A stretch of DNA of 43,790 bases, from contig JAZNER010000050.1 of NCBI GenBank assembly GCA_045588675.1, positions 1 to 43,790 on the forward strand. The letters are read 5' to 3'. The notes beneath the pieces were generated by a model. That model was not told the DNA's origin. It searched no databases and worked only from the letters and a program-made list of their open reading frames with translations. The stretch comes from SVTX01 sp045588675 (GTDB lineage: Bacteria > Bacillota > Clostridia > Oscillospirales > CAG-272). A program made the translations under genes and the position numbers. Shown here piece by piece: positions 23,420-31,500 of this stretch (the first letter of the stretch is position 1; every line of letters starts with the position of its first letter).

Positions 23420-23448
23420 TTGACAAAAATTGCTTGTTGGAATATAAT
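23420..23448 (+). promoter_or_regulatory. Consensus promoter of the antiporter gene
   Basis: TTGACA (23420-23425), 17 bp, TATAAT (23443-23448), 47 bp before the ATG. The rest of 23245-23419 is AT-rich with nothing recognisable. Confidence 0.78.
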
Positions 23449-23495
23449 ATCATAGTGCTTTTATCAATACATTTATACATAAAGAAAGGTTTATT

Positions 23496-24830
23496 ATGGA
23501 CAATACAGTTCAAATTCTTCTCAGTATTTCGGTTTGCGCCCTGTGCGGACTTTTGATGTCGAGAATTTGCAAGCTATTAAAGCTTCCCGCCGTTACAGGC
23601 TATCTTGTAGCAGGAATTCTTGTAGGTTGCTTCTGCCTTGGCAAAATTACTCTACCCGGGGGCTATCACTTGGGCTTTGGCGCATCAGATTTCTCGGATA
23701 TTCATACGCTTGGAATTGTTTGTGATATTGCGCTCGGCTTTATAGCCTTCTCAATTGGAAGTGAATTCAAGCTTGAAGATTTAAAGAAGACCGGACGGCA
23801 GGCAACAATTATTGGTATCGCTCAGGCGCTTGTGACTGCTATAGTTTGCTTTTTAGCTCTTCTCGGTGTTCACTATATATTGATAGCCACAACAGGAGTT
23901 GACTATCTGCCGATTCCCGCTGTGATAATTCTTGCGGCTATTGCAACCGCGACAGCCCCCGCCGCAACCTTGATGGTAGTTCGTCAGTACAAGGCAAAGG
24001 GCCCTCTTACCGACCTTCTTTTGCCGATAGTTGCTCTTGACGACGCGGTCGGACTTGTAGTGTTTGCGATTTGCTTTGGAATTGCAAAGGCTATACAGGG
24101 CGGAGCGATTAATTTGGTTTCTATTATAGTTGAGCCTCTTATCGAGATTTTTGCATCATTACTCCTCGGCGCAATTCTCGGGTTTGTGCTTTCAAAGCTT
24201 GAAAAAATATTCCACTCGAACAGTAACCGCTTGAGCCTTGTAATTACATTCGTATTTGCGACAGTTGCCTTGACACAGCTCAAAAATATCCATATTGGCG
24301 GAGTTCACATTGGATTTTCTTCACTTTTGACTTGCATGATGTGCGGAACTATCTTCTGTAATGTCTGTGAATGTTCAGACGAGATGATGTCAAGAGCGGA
24401 CGGTTGGACCAAGCCTTTGCTTATTGTTTTCTTTGTAATCAGCGGCGCCGAGCTTGACCTTAGCGTATTCAAGCAACCCATATTCATTTTGATTGGTTTA
24501 GCTTACATAATTTCTCGTTGCATAGGTAAGTATTATGGTGCTATGATGTCCGCAAAATCAACAAAATGCAGCTCGGATATTGTAAAATATCTTGGAATTA
24601 CACTTTTCCCGCAGGCAGGTGTTGCTCTTGGAATGGTAAGCACGGTAAGCAGTGACGGAATTATTTCGTCAGATATTGCTTCAACAGTAAGATTTATAAT
24701 TCTCTTTGCGGTCTTGGTCTATGAGATTTTCGGTCCTATTATGACGAAATGGTCATTGACAAAGGCAGGAGATATTACAGAAAAGCCTGCAAATTCAAGC
24801 AGAAGACGCAAAAATCAACCCGAAGCATAA
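23496..24830 (+). CDS. Cation:proton antiporter (CPA2-type)
   Basis: A 444-residue integral membrane protein with about 12-13 membrane segments, of the monovalent cation:proton antiporter-2 (Kef/NhaS-like) type. Family landmarks are the N-terminal KLPAVTGYLVAGILVG block, the unwound-helix region ATATAPAATLMVVRQYKA, the ion-site motif VALDDAVGLVVFA (paired acidic residues) and ISGAELDL. It lacks the cytosolic RCK/TrkA-N domain of Kef channels and ends in a short basic tail, so it is probably a Na+ or K+/H+ exchanger used for pH or salt homeostasis. AGAAAGG precedes the ATG. Confidence 0.88.
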   Translation: MDNTVQILLSISVCALCGLLMSRICKLLKLPAVTGYLVAGILVGCFCLGKITLPGGYHLGFGASDFSDIHTLGIVCDIALGFIAFSIGSEFKLEDLKKTGRQATIIGIAQALVTAIVCFLALLGVHYILIATTGVDYLPIPAVIILAAIATATAPAATLMVVRQYKAKGPLTDLLLPIVALDDAVGLVVFAICFGIAKAIQGGAINLVSIIVEPLIEIFASLLLGAILGFVLSKLEKIFHSNSNRLSLVITFVFATVALTQLKNIHIGGVHIGFSSLLTCMMCGTIFCNVCECSDEMMSRADGWTKPLLIVFFVISGAELDLSVFKQPIFILIGLAYIISRCIGKYYGAMMSAKSTKCSSDIVKYLGITLFPQAGVALGMVSTVSSDGIISSDIASTVRFIILFAVLVYEIFGPIMTKWSLTKAGDITEKPANSSRRRKNQPEA

Positions 24831-24849
24831 AATTAATTTAATAATTATT

Positions 24850-24920
24850 GAATAAAAGAGCCATTGGTTGTGCACAATTCTTTCATTAATTAAAAATGAA
24901 AGGGAAGCAAACCAATGGCT
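24850..24920 (+). promoter_or_regulatory. Hairpin enclosing the spoIIR start, with possible SigF promoter
   Basis: AGCCATTGGTT (24859-24869) pairs perfectly with AACCAATGGCT (24910-24920), which contains the spoIIR ATG (24915). An inner stem CTTTCATT (24880-24887) / AATGAAAG (24895-24902) borders the AAAGGGA ribosome site. A SigF-like pair GAATA (24850-24854), 15 bp, GTGCACAAT (24870-24878) would start transcription after the left arm. The same structure followed by TTTTT may terminate the antiporter transcript. The promoter match is weak. Confidence 0.45.
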
Positions 24921-25535
24921 TTTTCTAAAAAATTACTTATTTGTACTGTTGTCGTTCTGTTAATATCTGTTGTCGCAGGGCTTTTTCCTGTCCACGGCGA
25001 GTCGGAAATTTATGACACGGTTGTAAGACTGCACATTTTAGCAAACTCAGACAGCGAGTGCGACCAGAGCTTGAAGCTTAAGGTCAGGGACAAGATTTTA
25101 TCTGTTGTGTCGCCCGCGTTAGAAGGGTGCCAGACACAAGAGGAGGCAATTAACTGCCTTGAGGAAATGAAGGCTGATATTATAGCCTGTGCCGAACAAA
25201 CGATTATTGACGAGGGCTATAATTACACTGTAAATATTGAGCTTGGCGAAGAATATTACCCCACCCGCAACTACGAAAGCTGTGCTTTTCCTGAGGGGAC
25301 TTATGTATCGATGCGCGTACTCATTGGCGAGGGGAAGGGACAGAATTGGTGGTGCTGTCTTTTCCCGCCTCTTTGTCTGAATGTGGCAAGCGAGAGTGAC
25401 AAGTACAACGAGGAGGCCTTTATATCGGTGGGGCTTACAAGTGAACAGTATAAGCTCATTACCGAGCAAAATCAACCAAAATATAAAATCAGGTTCAAAA
25501 TTCTTGAGGTTTTTGAGAGATATTTCGGGAGATAA
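24915..25535 (+). CDS. spoIIR: Stage II sporulation protein R
   Basis: SpoIIR is the forespore-made secreted signal that triggers processing of pro-SigmaE in the mother cell via SpoIIGA. The 206-residue product has an N-terminal signal segment (about 5-23, with KKLLICTVVVLL) and the family's conserved VRLHILANSDSECDQSLKLKVRDKIL region and NWWCCLFPPLC motif. In Bacillus it is under SigF control. The start codon lies in a predicted stem (see the 24850-24920 entry). Its presence marks the organism as a spore former or a recent descendant of one. Confidence 0.95.
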   Translation: MAFSKKLLICTVVVLLISVVAGLFPVHGESEIYDTVVRLHILANSDSECDQSLKLKVRDKILSVVSPALEGCQTQEEAINCLEEMKADIIACAEQTIIDEGYNYTVNIELGEEYYPTRNYESCAFPEGTYVSMRVLIGEGKGQNWWCCLFPPLCLNVASESDKYNEEAFISVGLTSEQYKLITEQNQPKYKIRFKILEVFERYFGR

Positions 25536-25543
25536 ATAAGCTT

Positions 25544-25912
25544 TTAATTATCAGACTTATCATCTTCCTGCTTGTCCGAATTTGAATGTCTTTTCTTTTT
25601 GGATTTAATAGCATTTTTTGTTTTTTCCAATAAATCGCGAAGCACGCCGAGTGAGTTTTTATCATTCGGGAAAAGCCAACGCAAAAGAAAGATTGCAATT
25701 GTACAGGTTAAAAGCTTTTCGGGTGAAATGGGAAGCCACAAAAAAGCAAGATATGCGCTCGATATGGTTATCAATACAGGAATTTGATAATATGTTCCTA
25801 TGAAAAACAAGCAATATGACCAACCGTTTGTGATAAACCAGGCGACCACGAAGCAAAAAAGCAAACGCGGGTTTAGTATAAAAAGAATTATTTTTTTGAA
25901 TTTTTCTTTCAT
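25544..25912 (-). CDS. Small conserved membrane protein of unknown function
   Basis: A 122-residue protein with two or three membrane segments (about 8-32, 43-60 and 63-82). It has the recognisable stretches NPRLLFCFVVAWFITNGWSY and LAFLWLPISPEK, and a charged Lys/Asp-rich cytoplasmic tail. I have the impression this is a widespread Clostridia family without known function. It overlaps the phosphatidyltransferase gene by 4 bp, so the two are co-translated. Confidence 0.75.
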   Translation of the reverse strand: MKEKFKKIILFILNPRLLFCFVVAWFITNGWSYCLFFIGTYYQIPVLITISSAYLAFLWLPISPEKLLTCTIAIFLLRWLFPNDKNSLGVLRDLLEKTKNAIKSKKKRHSNSDKQEDDKSDN

Positions 25913-26487
25913 TTATTTTCAGCTTGCTTGATGCTTTTATACTCTGTGAGCGCTGTAATGTGCTTTATCAAATAGAGTATAAATGAAAACGCAATCATAG
26001 ATAAGCAAATCAAGAAGAGAGTGTGTGACAGGATTAATGGAATATCGCGCCATATAATATGCAACGCCATCATAGCATAAAGAAGGAAGGTAGATACCTT
26101 TCCGTGCCAGTCAGAGCCCTTGACGGTTTTTGTTTTCTTAACAACGATCAATGCTAAAATGCCGCTTGCAAGCTCCTTTACCGCAAGCGCGGCGGCTAAA
26201 ATGAACATCATAGGGAATTTAAGCCCTAAACAAATAAGCACGACTAATTGAGTAAGCTTGTCCGCAATAGGGTCAAGCGCCTTGCCTATGTCGCTGATCA
26301 TACTAAAATGGCGTGCGATAAAGCCGTCGATAATGTCTGTGACACCCGACAGCACAAGAATCAGAACCGCATAAGTATTATTATGATACACCGAGTAAAA
26401 CAAAACAAATATAGGAATTAAAACAATGCGGAAGCAGGACAATATATTTGGTATAGTGAATATCTGCTTCCATGCCTTCTTATTCAT
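25909..26487 (-). CDS. pgsA: CDP-alcohol phosphatidyltransferase (PgsA-like)
   Basis: A membrane enzyme that transfers a phosphatidyl group from CDP-diacylglycerol to an alcohol, most likely glycerol-3-phosphate for phosphatidylglycerol synthesis. 192 residues with five or six membrane segments. The signature D-x2-D-G-x2-A-R-x8-G-x3-D-x3-D is complete (DIIDG..AR to DPIAD). Start: the frame is open to an ATG at 26559, but that codon lies inside a perfect -10 box. The ATG at 26487 has CGGAGG eight bases upstream and gives the usual N-terminus (NKKAWKQIFTIPNILSCFRI). Cardiolipin synthase-type activity cannot be excluded. Confidence 0.85.
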   Translation of the reverse strand: MNKKAWKQIFTIPNILSCFRIVLIPIFVLFYSVYHNNTYAVLILVLSGVTDIIDGFIARHFSMISDIGKALDPIADKLTQLVVLICLGLKFPMMFILAAALAVKELASGILALIVVKKTKTVKGSDWHGKVSTFLLYAMMALHIIWRDIPLILSHTLFLICLSMIAFSFILYLIKHITALTEYKSIKQAENK

Positions 26488-26557
26488 TGAGGCTTCCTCC
26501 GATATATGTGAAAAATTAATTTCTGTTTCAGAGCTCAAGAATTCGGGCTCTTTTTTC

Positions 26558-26586
26558 ATTATATCCTTAATTTAGAATATTGTCAA
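26558..26586 (-). promoter_or_regulatory. Consensus promoter of pgsA
   Basis: Minus strand: TTGACA (26586-26581), 17 bp, TATAAT (26563-26558). The last three bases of the -10 with the next G read ATG, the start of the open frame. Transcription would begin at about 26551, so translation must start further downstream (26487), leaving a leader of about 65 nt. Confidence 0.75.
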
Positions 26587-26665
26587 CAAAAATACATTAA
26601 ATTTACTTTTTATTTACACAATTAACATTTGATATATATGCAAAAAATCCCTCTTGTCAAATCTT

Positions 26666-26694
26666 GAATTTACAAATTTATGCTTGGGAATAAT
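26666..26694 (+). promoter_or_regulatory. Possible SigF/SigG-type promoter for sigG
   Basis: GAATT (26666-26670), 15 bp, GGGAATAAT (26686-26694) resembles forespore sigma promoters (-10 GGxxAxxxT). The -35 is a poor match. The position, about 58 bp before the sigG ATG, fits. No good sigma-A promoter is visible for this gene. Confidence 0.3.
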
Positions 26695-26751
26695 TTAATT
26701 AAGGTCAACAAGATGAAATCAATCGAGAAAATGAAAGGATATTTAATTAAA

Positions 26752-27531
26752 ATGTATAATAATAAAGTTGAAATATGCGGTGTCAACACATCAAGCCTCG
26801 GCGTGCTTGATGATGACGAAAAGAAGCAGCTTTTATTGAGGACAAAGAGCGGTGACAGTGTGGCAAGACAGGAATTGATTTACGGAAACTTGCGACTTGT
26901 TCTTTCAGTGATCAGGCGTTTTGGGGGAAGGCGCGATAATGCGGACGACCTGTTTCAAGTTGGCTGTATTGGACTGATAAAGGCGATAGACAATTTTAAT
27001 ATTGAGCTTGATGTCAAATTCTCGACATACGCCGTTCCGATGATTATCGGTGAGATAAGGAGGTATTTACGCGACAATAACGCTATAAGAATAAGCCGTT
27101 CTATTCGTGACCTTGCCTACAAGGCGCTTCAGGCAAGAGAGGAAATGCAGAGTATCAAGGAGAGTGAGCCGACAGTTGACGAAATAGCAAGTAAGCTTGA
27201 GTGTGACAGAGAATCTGTTATGAGAGCTATGGAAGCTATCGTTGAGCCGATTTCAATTTATGAGCCTGTTTACAGTGAGGGCGGGGGAGATTCACTTTTT
27301 GTAATCGACCAGTTGAGCGATGCGAGCTCGGGAGATGAGCATTGGCTTGAAAATATAGCATTACGCGACGCACTTAAAAATCTGAATGAGCGAGAGCGTA
27401 AAATTATCGGCATGAGATACTATGGAAACCGAACTCAAAGTGAAATTGCCTCTGAAATAGGTATATCTCAGGCACAGGTGTCGCGACTTGAAAAGGGCGC
27501 TCTTGAAAAAATGAAAAAGCAGATGGTTTGA
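26752..27531 (+). CDS. sigG: RNA polymerase sporulation sigma factor SigG
   Basis: Late forespore sigma factor, 259 residues. The N-terminus NKVEICGVNTSSLGVL is the SigG signature. Region 2 (NLRLVLSVIRRF, DDLFQVGCIGLIKAIDNF, KFSTYAVPMIIGEIRRYLRDN), region 3 and region 4 HTH (RTQSEIASEIGISQAQVSRLE) are complete. The ATG at 26752 gives the normal N-terminus; 24 more upstream codons are open but look non-conserved. In Bacillus sigG follows spoIIG; here it stands alone, near spoIIR. Confidence 0.95.
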   Translation: MYNNKVEICGVNTSSLGVLDDDEKKQLLLRTKSGDSVARQELIYGNLRLVLSVIRRFGGRRDNADDLFQVGCIGLIKAIDNFNIELDVKFSTYAVPMIIGEIRRYLRDNNAIRISRSIRDLAYKALQAREEMQSIKESEPTVDEIASKLECDRESVMRAMEAIVEPISIYEPVYSEGGGDSLFVIDQLSDASSGDEHWLENIALRDALKNLNERERKIIGMRYYGNRTQSEIASEIGISQAQVSRLEKGALEKMKKQMV

Positions 27532-27643
27532 GTTACTTGTCGTGCTTTTTGCAGGACGGTCAGATCGTAATTGGATAACAGGCTCGTTTGCAAGAAAATT
27601 CATGCGAAAAATTATATTATTTGTCGTAAAAAATCAGGCATCA

Positions 27644-27686
27644 AACAAGGATTTTCAGAAATTCAGCGGAAATCCTTGTTTTTTTG
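27644..27686 (+). terminator. Terminator of sigG
   Basis: 11-bp stem AACAAGGATTT (27644-27654) / AAATCCTTGTT (27670-27680) followed by seven T. It separates sigG from the heat-shock operon. Nothing else is recognisable in 27532-27643. Confidence 0.75.
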
Positions 27687-27738
27687 CTCGTTTTTAGCAC
27701 TGTTTACAAAAAATTCATAAAAAACTTGGCAAAAACAC

Positions 27739-27767
27739 TTGACAAAAGTGCAAAAAAGGGGTATATT
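27739..27767 (+). promoter_or_regulatory. Sigma-A promoter of the hrcA operon
   Basis: TTGACA (27739-27744), 17 bp, TATATT (27762-27767). Transcription would begin within or just before the CIRCE operator. Confidence 0.75.
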
Positions 27768-27778
27768 ATTAGCGTAAG

Positions 27779-27805
27779 TTAGCACTTGACTTCAATGAGT
27801 GCTAA
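27779..27805 (+). promoter_or_regulatory. CIRCE operator (HrcA binding site)
   Basis: TTAGCACTT-N9-GAGTGCTAA, the 27-bp class I heat-shock operator with one mismatch (T for C) in the left arm. HrcA, the first gene downstream, binds CIRCE and represses the operon when folded with GroEL help. Confidence 0.95.
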
Positions 27806-27852
27806 TTTCAAGACTTTTAAGAAGTAAAAAACGCGGAGAGGAGTGAATTTGA

Positions 27853-28953
27853 GTGGCACAAGAGAAAAACGGCGAATTGAGCGAAAGAAAAAAGCGAATA
27901 CTAAAAGCAATTGTTGACGCGCATATCGTTGACGGCGAGCCTGTCGGTTCAAAGTATCTTATGCAAGACGAGCACTTGAATGTGTCGTCTGCCACAATCA
28001 GAAATGAGATGGCGGAGCTTGAGGCGCTTGGATATCTTGAACAGCCTCACACCTCGGCGGGAAGAGTGCCAAGTGAGCTTGGGTATAGGTTTTATGTTGA
28101 CTCCTTAATAGAGAGCTACGCTATGACCACCAATGAAATCACCGAGATCAACAAGGTGCTCAAATCAAAGATGAATGAGCTTGACCAAATTCTTTTGGCT
28201 GCCTCAAAGCTTGCGGGAAATCTTACTAACTATACAAGCTTTGTAATCAAGCCGAGAGCAAGCTCGGTAAGCATCAAAAGATTTGATGTCATTTATATTG
28301 ACAGACACAGCTTACTTCTCGTAATGATCAGCAATAACGGCAATGTCGTGACAAAACGCCTTTCTATAGAAATGAACATAAGTCAGGTAACTGCCACCGA
28401 TCTGTCGATTGCTTTGAATGATAAAATAGCAGGACTTACGGCAAATGAAATCACTCTTCCTATTATAGTAGAGCTTGAGAATGCGATGGGAGATAAATCG
28501 GCGATTGCCACTCCTATTATCAAGATTATATACGAGAGTATGAATGAGCTTGACGGCGGTGACCTTAAAATCAGCGGAATGGACAGACTTTTGCAGTATC
28601 CCGAATACAGCAATAAGGAGCAGCTCCGCGAGCTTCTCGGCGCACTTGAAAACAAGAACGATATTCTTGAGCTTGTTTCAGAGCCTGAGAGCGAGGGAGT
28701 AAATGTCGTAATCGGCTCAGAGAGCTCGGTTAAGGTTATGAATAACTCGGCGCTTGTATTTAAGCCTGTTATAAGGGACGGTAAAAATCTCGGCGCAATC
28801 GGTATTATCGGTCCAAGACGAATGGATTATGCTAAGGTTGTGGCTATGATAGACAGCCTTGCGGGTAATGTTGAGAGCATATTGAACGAGGATTTTAATG
28901 CATTAAATGCAGGGAACGAACAAAACGGAGGAGATATAGATGTCACAGGATAA
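27853..28953 (+). CDS. hrcA: Heat-inducible transcription repressor HrcA
   Basis: Repressor of class I heat-shock genes, 366 residues. The N-terminal winged helix has the typical KRILKAIVDAHIVDGEPVGSKYL region and VSSATIRNEMAELEALGYLEQPHTSAGRVPSELGYRFYV (given by its ends). A GAF-like dimerisation core follows. GTG start with GGAGAGGAG upstream; some 50 bp downstream of CIRCE, giving autoregulation. The C-terminus overlaps grpE by 14 bp. Confidence 0.97.
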   Translation: MAQEKNGELSERKKRILKAIVDAHIVDGEPVGSKYLMQDEHLNVSSATIRNEMAELEALGYLEQPHTSAGRVPSELGYRFYVDSLIESYAMTTNEITEINKVLKSKMNELDQILLAASKLAGNLTNYTSFVIKPRASSVSIKRFDVIYIDRHSLLLVMISNNGNVVTKRLSIEMNISQVTATDLSIALNDKIAGLTANEITLPIIVELENAMGDKSAIATPIIKIIYESMNELDGGDLKISGMDRLLQYPEYSNKEQLRELLGALENKNDILELVSEPESEGVNVVIGSESSVKVMNNSALVFKPVIRDGKNLGAIGIIGPRRMDYAKVVAMIDSLAGNVESILNEDFNALNAGNEQNGGDIDVTG

Positions 28954-29545
28954 GGAAACTGTTATTTCGGACGAGGAGATCGTGACAGACACCGAAGAGA
29001 AGAATGAGGAGAGCTCTGCTGCTTCGGTTGATGCTTGCGAAGGTGAAAAGAGCACTCGTGCAGATAAGAAAAAGCAAAAAAAGCTTGAAGAGAAGATCAC
29101 GGAGCTTGAGGAAAAGCTCAATGAAAAAGAAAATTTGCTCGCAGAGCAGAATGATAAATATTTAAGAGTTGTAGCTGAATACGACAACTTCCGCAAAAGA
29201 AGCGCAAAGGAAAAGGAAGGTATTTATGCAGACGCTTATGCAGACGCATTGACCTCGATTTTGCCTATTGTTGACAATCTTGAGCGCGCGGTGGGCTACA
29301 CCGACGCCGACTCGGTATTAAAGGGAGTTCAAATGATACTCAAGAGCGCTGACGAGGTGCTTAAAAAAATGGGCGTTGAAAAATTTGGCGAGAAGGGTGA
29401 CACCTTTGACCCCAATATGCACAATGCCGTAATGCACATTGAAGATGAAGCCTTAGGAGAGAACGTGATCGTTGAGGTATTCCAGAAGGGCTACAAAAAA
29501 GGCGACAAAATAATCAGATATGCTATGGTACAAACAGCAAACTGA
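28940..29545 (+). CDS. grpE: Nucleotide exchange factor GrpE
   Basis: Releases ADP from DnaK to drive the chaperone cycle. 201 residues: an acidic disordered start, a long coiled coil (about 50-90, dimer stalk, KLEEKITELEEKLNEKENLL) and the C-terminal beta-wing with ADALTSILPIVDNLERA and FDPNMHNAVMHIEDE. GGAGGAG precedes the ATG, which overlaps the end of hrcA. Confidence 0.97.
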   Translation: MSQDKETVISDEEIVTDTEEKNEESSAASVDACEGEKSTRADKKKQKKLEEKITELEEKLNEKENLLAEQNDKYLRVVAEYDNFRKRSAKEKEGIYADAYADALTSILPIVDNLERAVGYTDADSVLKGVQMILKSADEVLKKMGVEKFGEKGDTFDPNMHNAVMHIEDEALGENVIVEVFQKGYKKGDKIIRYAMVQTAN

Positions 29546-29600
29546 TCAAAATATAAAAAACAATTCAAATCATAAATAACCATATAGGAGGAAAATTATT

Positions 29601-31424
29601 ATGGCTAAAATCATTGGTATAGACTTAGGTACAACAAACTCTTGCGTTGCAGTTTACGAGGGAAGCGAGCCTATCGTAATACCAAATCCCGAAGGAGCAA
29701 GAACGACACCGTCGGTAGTTGCATTTTCTAAAACAGGTGAAAGAATGGTAGGACAGGTTGCAAAGCGCCAGTCTATCACAAACCCCGACAGAACAGTTAG
29801 CTCTATTAAGAGAGATATGGGTACAAATAAAAAGGTTGAAATTGACGGAAAGGGATACACACCACAGGAAATTTCAGCTATGATTTTGCAGAAGCTCAAA
29901 GCCGATGCAGAGGCTTATCTCGGCGGTGCGGTAAATCAGGCGGTTATTACTGTTCCCGCATACTTTACCGATGCTCAAAGACAGGCTACAAAGGATGCAG
30001 GTAAGATTGCAGGACTTGAGGTTCTCAGAATTATAAACGAGCCGACAGCGGCAGCTCTTGCATACGGAGTTGACAAGGAAGACCAGAAGATTATGGTATT
30101 CGACCTTGGCGGCGGTACATTTGACGTATCCTTGCTTGAAATCTCTGACGGTGTGTTTGAGGTTCTTGCGACAGCAGGTAACAACAAGCTCGGAGGCGAC
30201 GACTTTGACCAGAGAATAATTGACTGGATGGCAGAGCAGTTCAAGAGAGAGAACGGAATCGACCTTCGTAACGATAAAATGGTTCTTCAAAGACTTAAGG
30301 ACGCTGCAGAGAAGGCTAAGATTGAGCTTTCGGGTATGTCAAGCACAAACATCAACCTTCCCTTTATCACAGCAAGCGCAGCAGGCCCCTTACACTTTGA
30401 AGCAACTCTTACAAGAGCAGAATTTGACAGACTTACAGCAGACCTTGTTGAAGCAACAATGGGCCCCACAAAGCAGGCTCTTCACGATTCAGGCCTTTCT
30501 GCAAGTCAGATTGATAAGGTGCTCCTCGTTGGCGGTTCTACAAGAATTCCCGCAGTTCAGGATGCTGTTAAGAAGTTTATTGGCAAAGAGCCCTTCAAGG
30601 GAATCAATCCCGACGAGTGTGTAGCAGTTGGTGCTGCAATTCAGGGTGGCGTTCTTGGCGGCGACGTTAAGGATTTGCTGTTGCTTGACGTTACACCCCT
30701 TTCTCTCGGTATTGAAACAATGGGTGGCGTATTCAACAGAATTATTGACAGAAACACAACAATTCCCGTAAAGAAGAGCCAGATTTACTCAACAGCTGCT
30801 GACGGACAGACATCTGTGGAAATTCACGTTCTTCAGGGTGAACGCGAAATGGCTGCATACAATACCACACTTGGCCGCTTCAACCTTGACGGTATTGCTC
30901 CCGCTCCTCGCGGAATTCCTCAGATTGAGGTTACCTTTGACATTGACGCAAACGGTATCGTAAATGTAACCGCGTGCGACAAGGGAACAGGCAAGGAGCA
31001 GCATATCACAATTACTTCCTCAACAAATATGTCACAAGAGGACATTGATAAGGCAATAAAGGATGCTGAAAAGTTTGCAGAAGAGGATAAGAAGCAGAAG
31101 GAAGCAGTTGAAGTTAAGAACAGAGCTGACTCAATGGTATTCCAGTGCGAAAAGACACTTGGCGAGCTTGGTGACAAGATCGACGCGGCTGATAAGGCAG
31201 ATGTTGAGGCAGCTATTGCAAAGCTTAAAGAAACAATTAACGGCGGAAATACTGAGGCTATTAAGGCTGATACAGAGGCTCTTGAAAAGTCCTTCTACAA
31301 GATTTCCGAGAAGCTTTACGCTCAGCAGCAGGCACAGGGTGACCCCAATGCACAGGGCGGACAGAACGGCGGAGAGCAGTTCTACGACGCGAACTATGAG
31401 GACAACTCTAATAACAATCAGTAA
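29601..31424 (+). CDS. dnaK: Chaperone protein DnaK (Hsp70)
   Basis: ATP-dependent Hsp70 chaperone, 607 residues. ATPase domain with IGIDLGTTNSCVAVYEG, VPAYFTDAQRQATKDAG, the DLGGGTFDVSLL phosphate motif and LLVGGSTRIPAVQ; the substrate-binding beta-sandwich (LDVTPLSLGIETMGG) and helical lid follow, ending in a Gln/Asn/Gly-rich tail. AGGAGGAAAAT precedes the ATG. Works with GrpE upstream and DnaJ downstream. Confidence 0.99.
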   Translation: MAKIIGIDLGTTNSCVAVYEGSEPIVIPNPEGARTTPSVVAFSKTGERMVGQVAKRQSITNPDRTVSSIKRDMGTNKKVEIDGKGYTPQEISAMILQKLKADAEAYLGGAVNQAVITVPAYFTDAQRQATKDAGKIAGLEVLRIINEPTAAALAYGVDKEDQKIMVFDLGGGTFDVSLLEISDGVFEVLATAGNNKLGGDDFDQRIIDWMAEQFKRENGIDLRNDKMVLQRLKDAAEKAKIELSGMSSTNINLPFITASAAGPLHFEATLTRAEFDRLTADLVEATMGPTKQALHDSGLSASQIDKVLLVGGSTRIPAVQDAVKKFIGKEPFKGINPDECVAVGAAIQGGVLGGDVKDLLLLDVTPLSLGIETMGGVFNRIIDRNTTIPVKKSQIYSTAADGQTSVEIHVLQGEREMAAYNTTLGRFNLDGIAPAPRGIPQIEVTFDIDANGIVNVTACDKGTGKEQHITITSSTNMSQEDIDKAIKDAEKFAEEDKKQKEAVEVKNRADSMVFQCEKTLGELGDKIDAADKADVEAAIAKLKETINGGNTEAIKADTEALEKSFYKISEKLYAQQQAQGDPNAQGGQNGGEQFYDANYEDNSNNNQ

Positions 31425-31436
31425 TTGATAAAACGG

Positions 31437-31465
31437 TGGGAAAGGTCGTTTTTCGACCTTTCCCA
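31437..31465 (+). terminator. Hairpin between dnaK and dnaJ
   Basis: 12-bp stem TGGGAAAGGTCG (31437-31448) / CGACCTTTCCCA (31454-31465) with a TTTTT loop. No U-tract follows, so it is probably an attenuator, partial terminator or mRNA-stabilising structure that sets dnaK above dnaJ. Confidence 0.6.
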
Positions 31466-31500
31466 TAAACTGCAATTTGCAAAACTATTTGGAGATAAAA

